Shown here: positions 51,518 through 59,263 of the stretch, piece by piece | How the letters are laid out: every line of letters begins with the position of its first letter | Position numbering within the stretch: the stretch's first letter is position 1 | Assembly (NCBI GenBank): GCA_902363575.1 | Contig: CABJAJ010000001.1 | Coordinates: 248,001 to 312,000 of the forward strand | Source: Rikenellaceae bacterium | GTDB taxonomy: Bacteria > Bacteroidota > Bacteroidia > Bacteroidales > Rikenellaceae | Length of the DNA stretch: 64,000 nt | Reading direction: 5' to 3' | Translations under genes and position numbers: made by a program | The notes under the pieces: generated by a model | The model's database searches: none | The model's input: the letters and a program-made list of their open reading frames with translations, nothing else | What the model was told of the DNA's origin: nothing

Positions 51518-52744
51518 ATGAATGGATTGACCATAAATGAATTATCACGAACCAGCGAAGTATCGGATGTTGATTTACTGGAACTGGATCGAAGTGGTGC
51601 CCCCCATAGTATCGCTGCCAGTGATTTGATTTCGGGTGGTGCCCTTGAAGCTGCCAAAACACAGGGATTCGAGGGGAGCAGAGAGGAGTTAGTAAAAAAA
51701 TGGGCCACAAGTATAACATCCGAAGATGTAAGCTCCGAAGTGAAACCCGATAATACTTTGCCCGTTTCATCGGAGGCCGTGGCGAAAGCGATAAGACAGG
51801 CTAAAACAGAGGTGACGGAACAAGGAGAGCAGTTTGTCCGTATTTATGCGCAGCCAAAGTACAAAGGAACGGCGCAGACCGACCTCTATGTTGCGCGTGG
51901 TGCTGTATATAATGCAGACACAGGACTGTACGAGCTCAATGGGCTAACGGATATTACCGAGGATCAAATGCGCGAAATCTATCTGTACACGGCATCGCGC
52001 ATCTACGACTTCAACATGAGTTATACATTCAGCGCGCTATACATCCGGACGAACTTTCCTGTAAATAAGAGATATATGGCGAACAGGGAGTTTACAGGAA
52101 CCTTTTTCATATGTCGCGACATAGAAGTTATATATATTTCCGATAAAACGGGGATGGTTAATAGCTTCAATTCCCCATTTTACCAGTGCCAGTCTCTCCG
52201 AGAAATCATGGGCGAGATAATCATTACACCTATCAAACAAGTCTATTTCAATCCTTTTGCGGATTGTCGGGCACTTACAACATTCAAATTAACCGGCGTA
52301 TCGAATAATTTGTCCCTTTCAGCATCCCCGAAAATTGACCTTGCCTCAATGAAATGGATGATAGACAATGCGAACAATACAGCCGCCATTACCATTACCG
52401 TTCATCCCGAACTGTATGCGAAATTAACCGATGAAACGGGTGCCCCCGAGTGGTATGCCCTGAATCAATTGGCAGCTTCCCGCAATATCGCCTTTGGTGT
52501 CGAAGCCTCTGCCAATATGCTTTTGATGAATGATGAGGAGGGCGGTATTCGTGTTGAACAACGGTGCGGCATGCCCGAAATTGTTGCTCCTGCGGGAATG
52601 TTCCTGACGCAAGCCAAACCATTGGCCGAGCCGGTTTATCTTACGCGGCGTATGCTGCTGGCAAATGAAGGTGTTGCGGATTGGCGAATCGCTGCCTATG
52701 ATGAAAAAGCAGCTTATGAGCAATCTATTTTACCACAATATTAA
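51518..52744 (+). CDS. Tail fibre/appendage protein
   Basis: A 408-residue protein. It starts with a virion-attachment-like segment (LTINELSRTSEVSDVDLLEL), a common N-terminus in Bacteroides phage fibres, then a coiled stretch and a central region with FNPFADCRALTTFKLTG, which resembles BspA-type leucine-rich repeats. It starts 10 bases after the tail protein and precedes the endolysin. It is likely a host-recognition appendage. Confidence 0.6.
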   Translation: MNGLTINELSRTSEVSDVDLLELDRSGAPHSIAASDLISGGALEAAKTQGFEGSREELVKKWATSITSEDVSSEVKPDNTLPVSSEAVAKAIRQAKTEVTEQGEQFVRIYAQPKYKGTAQTDLYVARGAVYNADTGLYELNGLTDITEDQMREIYLYTASRIYDFNMSYTFSALYIRTNFPVNKRYMANREFTGTFFICRDIEVIYISDKTGMVNSFNSPFYQCQSLREIMGEIIITPIKQVYFNPFADCRALTTFKLTGVSNNLSLSASPKIDLASMKWMIDNANNTAAITITVHPELYAKLTDETGAPEWYALNQLAASRNIAFGVEASANMLLMNDEEGGIRVEQRCGMPEIVAPAGMFLTQAKPLAEPVYLTRRMLLANEGVADWRIAAYDEKAAYEQSILPQY

Positions 52745-52756
52745 AATATTTTAATA

Positions 52757-53239
52757 ATGAAGCATTTTACTTTTACAGAGATTACATCCTCTCAAACGGC
52801 AAAACTAAAACATATCGATAACACTCCCTCCGAACAGCACCGCAAAAATATCGAAGAGGCAGTAAACCTTCTGCTCGATCCTTTGCGTGAAGCATGGGCC
52901 GTCTGTTGTGCAAATAAACAGTGGGGAACTCCGGCCCTGCGTGTAACTTCGGGCTATCGAAGTCCGGAGCTCAATAGAGCAGTCGGAGGATCGCCCTCCT
53001 CAGCGCATTGCGTGGGCTTTGCGTTCGATTTGGTGCCCGTGAACGGTCGGATAGCGGATTTAAAAGCCTGCGTTCGAGAGTTTATAAAAGATAGAAATTT
53101 CGACCAGCTTATATCCGAAAATGAAGATGATAAGGGCACGCCTGAGTGGATTCACGTCGGTTATAAAACCCAACAGGGCAAGCAGCGCCGACAAATGTTG
53201 TCTATGCGTAAAGGAGGCTATTATCCCCTGTCGGCATGA
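52757..53239 (+). CDS. M15 family peptidase, putative endolysin
   Basis: A 160-residue D-Ala-D-Ala carboxypeptidase/endopeptidase-type enzyme that cuts peptidoglycan peptides. The zinc ligands are visible as His84 and Asp91 (SSAHCVGFAFDL) and His133 (EWIHVGY). TSGYRSPELNRAVGG is typical of M15_3 phage lysins. There is no signal peptide, so release needs a holin or similar. The next gene, overlapping by four bases, encodes a membrane-anchored protein. Confidence 0.92.
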   Translation: MKHFTFTEITSSQTAKLKHIDNTPSEQHRKNIEEAVNLLLDPLREAWAVCCANKQWGTPALRVTSGYRSPELNRAVGGSPSSAHCVGFAFDLVPVNGRIADLKACVREFIKDRNFDQLISENEDDKGTPEWIHVGYKTQQGKQRRQMLSMRKGGYYPLSA

Positions 53240-53754
53240 ATACCACACGAAATATCTTCTTTATTCTCCTGCTTATCGGTTTGTTTACGGCAGGTTATCA
53301 CACAGGACGTAAATCGGTAGAAGTAAAAACCGTGGAGAGGGTACGCATCGACACGATATTTTATGAAAAGCCGAAGCCCTTTACAGCTTCCGTAAAATAC
53401 GTAACGGCCAATATACCGCATATTCTTTTCATGCCTTCGGACACGGTAAGGGAAAGCGTCATTGTCAAAGTAGGACCCGATAGTTCCGAAATGCGTCTTG
53501 CAATGGAATGCAAAGAATACCGAGACAGCACATATTTCGCCGTGGTAAGCGGGCCCGCGATAGGAGACTATCATCCGCAGCTCGATTGGATCGAAACATA
53601 CAAAACCACCCGCACACGCACACATGTAAGCTCAAAAGTCAAACGCTGGGGAATTGGTGTGACGGCGGGATACGGATGTTTCGCGGTGGACGGGACAATA
53701 AAAAGCGGTCCTACTCTAAGCATAGGAGTGTCTTATCATATTTTCAATTGGTAA
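53236..53754 (+). CDS. Membrane-anchored phage protein, possible lysis accessory
   Basis: A 172-residue protein with an N-terminal transmembrane or signal segment (about 7-22) followed by VKTVERVRIDTIF and a beta-rich domain. Similar proteins lie beside M15 lysins in Bacteroidetes phages (DUF6808-like). It is coupled to the endolysin by overlap and may act as holin/spanin or a periplasmic accessory; the role is inferred from position. Confidence 0.6.
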   Translation: MNTTRNIFFILLLIGLFTAGYHTGRKSVEVKTVERVRIDTIFYEKPKPFTASVKYVTANIPHILFMPSDTVRESVIVKVGPDSSEMRLAMECKEYRDSTYFAVVSGPAIGDYHPQLDWIETYKTTRTRTHVSSKVKRWGIGVTAGYGCFAVDGTIKSGPTLSIGVSYHIFNW

Positions 53755-53757
53755 CAC

Positions 53758-54048
53758 GTGAACGCACAAGTACTCAAACGGATTTTACTTACCGGTGTCG
53801 CTATGATCGACGACGGACAATGCAATTTATCCGAGGACGAATGGGAAGGGTTGGTCGAGGTCGTCGGGAAAATTGTAAGTCCCGAATCGACTTACAATAA
53901 AAGCGAAGCTGCGAGATATCTTCATTTGAGTATCCGTCAATTTGACCGTTATGTGGAAAAAGGCATCATTCCACGAGGCAAAAAGAAATTAGGTGCCACC
54001 GCATTATCATGGACTAAAGCACAATTGGATAAAATAAAACTGGCATAG
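53758..54048 (+). CDS. Small protein with excisionase-like helix-turn-helix
   Basis: A 96-residue protein starting at GTG. The C-terminal part STYNKSEAARYLHLSIRQFD plus RYVEKGIIPRGKKKLG matches the winged helix of excisionase/MerR-like DNA-binding proteins. In tail modules such proteins are seen as short regulators. It is followed by a strong terminator that ends the tail/lysis operon. Confidence 0.7.
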   Translation: MNAQVLKRILLTGVAMIDDGQCNLSEDEWEGLVEVVGKIVSPESTYNKSEAARYLHLSIRQFDRYVEKGIIPRGKKKLGATALSWTKAQLDKIKLA

Positions 54049-54069
54049 CTGTCTATATTTTGCACGTTG

Positions 54070-54103
54070 TAAGCTACTGTTAAACAGTAGCTTATTTTGT
54101 TTT
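54070..54103 (+). terminator. Terminator of the tail/lysis operon
   Basis: Perfect 11-base stem TAAGCTACTGT / ACAGTAGCTTA with a three-base loop, followed by TTTTGTTTT. Confidence 0.88.
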
Positions 54104-54143
54104 GTCTAACATTATGGCAAGCCTGTGGAGGCTTGTAGTTTTG

Positions 54144-54190
54144 CATTGTACGTACCGGCACACCCTCCCCGCAAGCGAGGGGATACAATG
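54144..54190 (+). promoter_or_regulatory. Hairpin leader before the Cys/Gly-rich gene
   Basis: Outer arms CATTGTA (54144-54150) and TACAATG (54184-54190) enclose a TCCCC/GGGGA hairpin. It ends 15 bases before the ATG at 54206 and could control translation of the abundant-looking downstream protein. Confidence 0.45.
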
Positions 54191-54205
54191 TAAAATAACT
54201 CTATT

Positions 54206-55159
54206 ATGGGTGCAGAAAAAACTTATATTTTCGACGGCGCCACATCGGGCGGAGGTCTCGACATTGCGGCCCTCGTCTCTTCGATGATGGGCAACAAAGG
54301 CATGGACCCCAACCTTATCGCGGCCCTGATGAACGGCAACAACAATCGCGGCTCGTGGGGCGGCGACGGCTGCTGGTGGATTTGGATTATCCTGCTGTTC
54401 TTCTGCTGGGGCGGCAATGGCTTCGGCTTCGGCAACAACGGCGCCGGCGGTGGCCTTCCGGCACAGCTTAACGGCGACGCAGGGCGCGAACTGCTGATGA
54501 ACGCCATTCAGGGCAACGGCACGGCGATCAACCAACTCGCATCGTCTATCGGATGCTCGACGCAGCAGCTCCAATCGACGCTGTGCAACATTCAGAGCCA
54601 GCTCGGTCTTACCGGTCAGCAGACGATCAACGCCATTCAGTCTATGGGCTGTCAGATCGGCAACCAGATCGCACAATGCTGCTGCGACATGCGCACGGCC
54701 ATCGAGCGTCAGGGCGCCGACATCCGGCTCCAGAACTGCCAGAACATGAATATGCTCACCAACACGATGAACGGGAACACCCTGCAACTTCGTGACGCCA
54801 ACCTTGCCAACACGCAGGCTATCTTGGCGAAGGTGGACGCTTTCGAGAGCCGCTACCAGCAGGACAAGCTCAACAACCTGCTCGCCGAGAACAACGCCCT
54901 CAAGGGCCAGCTTTCGCAGGAGCACCAGAATGCCTACTTCAACGCCACGATCAATGCGGCCACCGCGCCCATTGTAAGCCGCCTGAATGCACTTCAGGGC
55001 GACGTGGACGGCATCAAGTGCAAGTTGCCGAACACCGTCTCGGTACCTTATCCGCAGCTCTCGGTATTCAATCCTGAGTGCTACCGCGCCGCCGCTTTCG
55101 GGGCTGCTGCCGGTACCTATGCGGCTGAGGGAGGTCCTTACGCAAACTGCGGATGCTAA
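54206..55159 (+). CDS. Unrecognised Gly/Cys-rich protein with hydrophobic segment
   Basis: A 317-residue protein I cannot place in a family. It starts with a helical segment (GLDIAALVSSMMGNKGMDPN), has one strongly hydrophobic Trp-rich stretch (CWWIWIILLFFCW, about 51-63), then a glycine-rich part, a long helical region rich in Gln/Asn with several Cys (SIGCSTQQLQSTLCNIQSQL, IAQCCCDM), and a short C-terminal domain ending GPYANCGC. Similar proteins with one membrane segment followed by Asn/Gln-rich helices are seen in gut phages. It may be a virion protein. GC content is far above its neighbours on the left. Confidence 0.65.
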   Translation: MGAEKTYIFDGATSGGGLDIAALVSSMMGNKGMDPNLIAALMNGNNNRGSWGGDGCWWIWIILLFFCWGGNGFGFGNNGAGGGLPAQLNGDAGRELLMNAIQGNGTAINQLASSIGCSTQQLQSTLCNIQSQLGLTGQQTINAIQSMGCQIGNQIAQCCCDMRTAIERQGADIRLQNCQNMNMLTNTMNGNTLQLRDANLANTQAILAKVDAFESRYQQDKLNNLLAENNALKGQLSQEHQNAYFNATINAATAPIVSRLNALQGDVDGIKCKLPNTVSVPYPQLSVFNPECYRAAAFGAAAGTYAAEGGPYANCGC

Positions 55160-55173
55160 CAAAGGAGGTGACT

Positions 55174-55761
55174 ATGGAACCTTTTTTTGGCAATTTCAGC
55201 AGGTATGATTTCCTCGGCTTCCCCGTGGCCGGTCCCTTTGTGCCTCTCAGACCCTTCCCGGTACGTCGGCGCAATGTGCGAACCCTCGACCAGCGCGGAA
55301 TCTACGAGCTCTGTACTACGGGCTTGGTAGAAAACCTGGAGACGGAATCTACGGCCGATTATGGCGTGAGTAGGCGGGCATGGAACGCCCTGCCGTGCGA
55401 GTGCGTAGTGGTGTGGAAAGTCCGTCAGCCGGTCTCTCAGAACGGCGCCGACCTTCCCGTCACCATTGTCGTTCCCGTCGGAGCGTCGGATTCGACCATC
55501 GCAGGCACCACCAACGGTGCTAAGATGGCCGTCATCGACAACAAGGGCACGCAGGTGCAGGGCCATGACGTAACCGTTCCCACGGGCAGCGGTTCGAGCG
55601 GCGACCAGCAGCAGGTAGGCTACACCACCGAACATTGGGTCTATATCAATAAGTCGGCGGGTATCTTCCGCCTGATGGGGGTAACGGCTCAGAACAGTCC
55701 GGCGCGTGCAGCCAGCACGCCCGCAGGCAATACGGAAGCTCAGGCAGCGAAAACAAAGTAA
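55174..55761 (+). CDS. Unrecognised beta-rich protein, possible virion component
   Basis: A 195-residue protein with no recognised family. After an aromatic N-terminus (FFGNFSRYDFLGFPVAGPF) it is beta-rich with glycine turns and ends in an Ala/Thr/Gln tail. There is no signal peptide. The start is fixed by an unusually strong ribosome-binding site, AAGGAGGTGACT, directly before the ATG, rare in Bacteroidetes and suggesting high expression. It lies 14 bases after the Gly/Cys-rich gene. Confidence 0.6.
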   Translation: MEPFFGNFSRYDFLGFPVAGPFVPLRPFPVRRRNVRTLDQRGIYELCTTGLVENLETESTADYGVSRRAWNALPCECVVVWKVRQPVSQNGADLPVTIVVPVGASDSTIAGTTNGAKMAVIDNKGTQVQGHDVTVPTGSGSSGDQQQVGYTTEHWVYINKSAGIFRLMGVTAQNSPARAASTPAGNTEAQAAKTK

Positions 55762-55821
55762 AACAGAAGGGCGGGAAGGAGGACGCACCTTCTTCCCGGC
55801 CTTTCAAAAAAATCACAACAG

Positions 55822-56355
55822 ATGTTTGCAAATTTGACAAAAGGATCATCGGTTTTCGTGCTCGACACGCGGGAAAGCCCACGGTGTTACAGAACGGTGG
55901 TCAAAGATATTTCCCAGCCCTTCACACGGCCCATCAACCCGGCACAGCCCAACTTCATGCCCCCGCAGTTATTTGTTCGGATCACGACCGAGAATAACGA
56001 TACGTGGGAGGTTCCCAACAACATGAAATGGGCGTCCAAAGAGGGGCTGACTATCGCAATGGAGCGCGAGGATATTGTTTCGCAGATCAACGCCGCGAAG
56101 CAGGACAGCATCCAGGTCGTGAACTCCTACGAGCAGCACAAGAAGAATATCGAACGGTATGAGCAAATACTGCGCGAGTTCGATCCGGTGTACGCTGCCG
56201 CAATAGAGCGCGACAACGAAATTCAGCGGTTGAGCGAAATGGTCAAAGGGCTCACTTCGCAACTGAGCGCCATTGCCTCGAAGATCGACACGAACGTCCC
56301 CAAAGACGAACCGAAACCCCTTGCGGCAGAGAAACAGGCATCAAAAAACAAGTAA
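55822..56355 (+). CDS. Unrecognised protein with coiled-coil
   Basis: A 177-residue protein. The first ~65 residues are beta-rich (GSSVFVLDTRESPRCYRTVV, QLFVRITTENNDTWEVPNN), then a coiled coil (about 75-145; SYEQHKKNIERYEQILREF) and a Lys/Ala-rich tail. The family is unknown. Its placement in the GC-rich block with two other novel genes suggests a virion or assembly protein. Confidence 0.6.
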   Translation: MFANLTKGSSVFVLDTRESPRCYRTVVKDISQPFTRPINPAQPNFMPPQLFVRITTENNDTWEVPNNMKWASKEGLTIAMEREDIVSQINAAKQDSIQVVNSYEQHKKNIERYEQILREFDPVYAAAIERDNEIQRLSEMVKGLTSQLSAIASKIDTNVPKDEPKPLAAEKQASKNK

Positions 56356-56360
56356 AAAGT

Positions 56361-56675
56361 ATGAGTTTGAGAGCAATAATCAATGGACGCGCCATGTATG
56401 GCGACGAGGATTTCGAGCGAGAGCTCGAGAAAGCCTATCGTGAAGGGCGGCGCGAGGAGCGCGAGCGCATGGAGGAACATTACGGCTACGGCGAGCGCGG
56501 CGGCTATGGCTCGGGTTCCGGTTCCGGTTCGGGATCGGGTCGCGGAGGCGGCAGCTACGGACAGCGGGACGGCATGTACTACATGGACGACGAGGAGGAG
56601 GAATACGAATACGGCGAACGCCGTGGCGTGAAGGGCACCGGCCCCTACTCCCGCTATTATCGTCGCAGACGTTAA
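56361..56675 (+). CDS. Low-complexity Gly/Ser/Arg protein
   Basis: A 104-residue protein. An acidic/basic helical start (FERELEKAYREGRREERERM) is followed by GYGSGSGSGSGSGRGGG repeats, an acidic run and a basic Tyr/Arg end. It has no fold I can name. It begins six bases after the previous stop, so it is part of the same operon; a flexible, nucleic-acid- or protein-binding role is possible. Confidence 0.55.
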   Translation: MSLRAIINGRAMYGDEDFERELEKAYREGRREERERMEEHYGYGERGGYGSGSGSGSGSGRGGGSYGQRDGMYYMDDEEEEYEYGERRGVKGTGPYSRYYRRRR

Positions 56676-56723
56676 GTAACCGAAGGGAGGGGAGCAATCC
56701 CCTCTCTTTTAAACTTTCAAATT

Positions 56724-57131
56724 ATGAGAATGGACGTTTATGAAAAGCTGCCATCGGGCATGAGGGAGTACCTGAGCAACTACGGGTGGCACTTCTCCAA
56801 AAAGATGTGCGAGTTCGCCGTGTCGAAGATGTATAAGATGAAAGACGGCAAGAAGCAGAAGATCGAACCTTACACGAAAGAGCAAACCGATCAAATGCTC
56901 AAGACATACGGCATCGAACTCAAGAATGACTACGCCTACGACGCTTGTTTCGCGGCGAATATGTGCAAGTCGGATTACCTGGGCTCCTCCGTGCAGGACG
57001 AGCAGCATGTAGCCCTCTTTATCAAAGACTACCTTGACGACCCGGACGGATACGAGGGTCTGCCCTTCACGCGATATTATGCCGACACGGTGGGATCGGG
57101 CTGTCCGATTACGTGGGAAGATATGCTGTAA
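56724..57131 (+). CDS. Unrecognised phage protein
   Basis: A 135-residue protein: YEKLPSGMREYLSNYGWHFS, then a helical lysine-rich part and a C-terminal half with DACFAANMCKSDYLGSS and DDPDGYEGLPFTRYYADTV. Proteins of this kind recur in Bacteroidetes phages next to structural genes. The function is unknown. It is followed after 19 bases by a small gene. Confidence 0.6.
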   Translation: MRMDVYEKLPSGMREYLSNYGWHFSKKMCEFAVSKMYKMKDGKKQKIEPYTKEQTDQMLKTYGIELKNDYAYDACFAANMCKSDYLGSSVQDEQHVALFIKDYLDDPDGYEGLPFTRYYADTVGSGCPITWEDML

Positions 57132-57150
57132 CTTTCCTATTTGGAAAACA

Positions 57151-57330
57151 ATGAAGCACATACGAACCAATAAGAGCATCATTCGACAGCTTACGGACGA
57201 GGAGTACGACAAGCTGGACGCATACATCGAGGACGCGCTGACGAACAAGAAGGTCAATCGGGCCGCCCGGCGCCGGTTGTCTCAAAATTGGGCGCGTTGT
57301 AAGCGTCGAACCGTGCAAGAGGAGGCATGA
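57151..57330 (+). CDS. Small basic helical protein (59 aa)
   Basis: Begins MKHIRTNKSIIRQLTDEEYD and ends in a basic RRAARRRLSQNWARCKRR stretch. It is coupled to the next gene by four-base overlap (ATGA). It may bind nucleic acid; this is only an inference from charge. Confidence 0.55.
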   Translation: MKHIRTNKSIIRQLTDEEYDKLDAYIEDALTNKKVNRAARRRLSQNWARCKRRTVQEEA

Positions 57331-57773
57331 AAGTCGGAGACCTGTATATCGGACGGTGCAAGTGGCATGTGAAGTACTATTTGGCTTCCTCGTGCTACTA
57401 CACCGACCGTATATGCAAGTCGCTGGTCGAAATAGCCTGCCCGCCCGAAACGGTCGCCCGCGCCCGGCGCTCGATGGAGCGCTGCGAGCTCAACACCGGT
57501 GTGACCTATTCCAACAAGCGAGCACACGAATCAGTGATGGTCGTAGCACTAACCTCCTCCCCCGCGCAGTTCCTCAATTCCTTTGAACACGAATTGCGAC
57601 ATCTTACCGATCATATTCTGGACGCAATGCAATACCCGATCGGAGGTGAAGAAGTAGCTTATCTGACGGGGGATATAAACTCCTTTTTATGGGACGTATT
57701 ACACGAATTTATATGCTGTAAAGGCAAATGCCATGAACGAGGACGAAATGAAATATGTAAATGCACTCATTGA
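57327..57773 (+). CDS. Putative zinc metallopeptidase-like phage protein
   Basis: A 148-residue protein with a HELRH motif at residues 88-92 (FLNSFEHELRHLTDHI), the HExxH zinc-binding pattern, and acidic residues about 16 positions later (GGEEVAYLTGD). ImmA/IrrE-like and other phage peptidases share this layout, but no closer family is visible. The C-terminus is Cys/His-rich (FICCKGKCHERGRNEICKCTH). A short frame overlaps its end in another frame. Confidence 0.6.
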   Translation: MKVGDLYIGRCKWHVKYYLASSCYYTDRICKSLVEIACPPETVARARRSMERCELNTGVTYSNKRAHESVMVVALTSSPAQFLNSFEHELRHLTDHILDAMQYPIGGEEVAYLTGDINSFLWDVLHEFICCKGKCHERGRNEICKCTH

Positions 57774-57846
57774 CGCTTTGGATTATTACGAGGTGTGGAC
57801 GCCGCTATTTTGTGCAGTGGTCGTTGAATTGATGGATACCTTGTAA
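57733..57846 (+). CDS. Very small protein overlapping the metallopeptidase gene
   Basis: A 37-residue frame, MNEDEMKYVNALIDALDYYE then a hydrophobic end, overlapping the previous gene by 41 bases in another frame. The composition is protein-like and acidic and the start is a normal ATG, but evidence is thin. Confidence 0.35.
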   Translation: MNEDEMKYVNALIDALDYYEVWTPLFCAVVVELMDTL

Positions 57847-57908
57847 GACCAGCAGAACAGAGGGCGTCCCGATTATTGATAGCCGGGATGAAAAACCTTG
57901 CAATTAAA

Positions 57909-57940
57909 TTGTGGAAGGCAGGATAATTTTCCTATCTTTG
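57909..57940 (+). promoter_or_regulatory. Promoter upstream of the P63C pseudogene
   Basis: TATCTTTG at 57933-57940 with TTG at 57909-57911. The transcript would have a leader of about 170 bases carrying an 11-base hairpin and a decayed gene fragment. Confidence 0.5.
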
Positions 57941-57966
57941 TTAGTAGCTAAAAAATAGAAGAAAAT

Positions 57967-57993
57967 CAAACCGTGACAAATCGTCACGGTTTG
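57967..57993 (+). repeat. Perfect 11-base inverted repeat
   Basis: CAAACCGTGAC / GTCACGGTTTG with a five-base loop, about 27 bases after the -7 element. It could be an operator or an mRNA hairpin. Confidence 0.6.
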
Positions 57994-58061
57994 AAATGCA
58001 AGCTCCTGACGGCAAAATGCGCATGACGGATGTTGCAATACCGAGTAGCTTTTTCGGTTAA
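57983..58061 (+). pseudogene. Remnant of a BRO/antirepressor gene
   Basis: The frame through 57996 reads RFEMQAPDGKMRMTDVA before diverging and stopping after SSFFG. The APDGKMRMTDVA stretch matches the conserved motif that ends BRO-N antirepressor domains (DGKMRxTDVAN). Only this fragment is left; the rest of such a gene is absent. Confidence 0.4.
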
Positions 58062-58119
58062 ATATAGATAAATTAGATATTCCGATTCGTGGATTAATCT
58101 GCCTCAAAATAATTTACTT

Positions 58120-59054
58120 ATGGCTGAAAAGCATTTGAAATCATCATATAATGGTGAATTAGACTTAAATGGTTTCAAAATATCTTGTGCTGTACTTGAG
58201 GACGGAACAAGAGTGTTAGTTAATCGAAGCCTTGCTAAAGCCCTCGGCATTAAAGGCGGAGGGACATACTGGCAGAAGAAAAGGAAAGGTGGCGCCGCTC
58301 TTCCCGAGTATCTTTCAGCAAAATATTTAGAGCCATTTATTCCTGTAAATTTAAAGGAAAAGTTCTCTAATCCAATTCCTTATGAAAATAAACAAGGGGT
58401 TTTGACCGAGGGGATTTCGGCGGAATTATTGGCGGATATATGTGATATTTATGTGAAAGCAGGAGAAAACGGCGCTTTTCCTGATAATCAAGAGGTTGCA
58501 GGAAATGCCTACAAAATACTCCTTGCATTTTCAAAAGTAGGTATAATTGCATTGGTAGATGAGGCTACCGGCTATCAATATGATCGTGAAAAAGATGAGC
58601 TTCAAAAGATTCTCAAAGCATATATTTCAGAGGAACTGCTACCGTGGCAAAAACGATTTCCGGATGTATATTATAAGGAATTATTTAGACTAAACGGTTG
58701 GGATTTTACCGTTCAGGGAATTAAAAAAAGACCTGGAGTTATTGGAACATGGACGAAAAAACTTGTCTATGAACAGTTGCCTAAAGGTGTTTTGGAGGAG
58801 CTGATGACTAAGACACCTAAGAGTAATGCAGGACACCGAACAGCACGTTACCTCAATTCTTAACGATCGATATTGGAGAGCCTAATTTATCTGCTCAAAT
58901 AGGACAAATTATTACTATTTTTCAGTTATCGGATAATATGCAGCATATGTGGCAACAGTTTGAAAAATTAAAACTGCGACAATCCGGGCAATTAGCGCTT
59001 CCATTTACATTTGACGAAAAAGGGCATACCGTTGAACCGGTAGAAGAAAAATAG
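58120..59054 (+). pseudogene. P63C domain protein gene with frameshift
   Basis: The first frame (58120-58863, 247 residues) encodes most of a P63C-domain protein: VLVNRSLAKALGIKGGGTYW, then VDEATGYQYDREKDELQKIL, LPWQKRFPDVYYKELFRLNG and GHRTARYLNS. It stops abruptly. The expected end continues in the neighbouring frame as DIGEPNLSAQIGQIITIFQ to QLALPFTFDEKGHTVEPVE, ending at 59052. A one-base loss near 58853 explains this. P63C proteins occur in phages and mobile elements with unclear roles. It may be a real mutation or a sequencing error. Confidence 0.75.
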
Positions 59055-59157
59055 TTTCGCCTTTCGATAGCAATTACAATGATTTTATCTTTCCTCGTAT
59101 CTTCCGCCATTTTTAAAAGCATATATAGGTAATTGAGACTTTGCCGCCCATAATTCC

Positions 59158-59187
59158 AAACGTCAAATATACCATTTGACGTTTTTT
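59158..59187 (+). terminator. Terminator after the P63C pseudogene
   Basis: Stem AAACGTCAAAT / ATTTGACGTTT with a five-base loop followed by TTT. Confidence 0.75.
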
Positions 59188-59207
59188 CTAATATTTTTCA
59201 TGGAAAA

Positions 59208-59237
59208 TTTGCAGGGGGGGGGAATTTTATACTTTTG
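59208..59237 (+). promoter_or_regulatory. Promoter of the DUF4468-Mrr operon with G9 spacer tract
   Basis: TTTG at 59208-59211, then an 18-base spacer containing nine G (59214-59222), then TACTTTTG at 59230-59237. Changes in G-tract length would alter spacing between the two promoter boxes, so the promoter may be phase-variable. Confidence 0.65.
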
Positions 59238-59263
59238 TATTACTAACCAATACAAACTGTACC

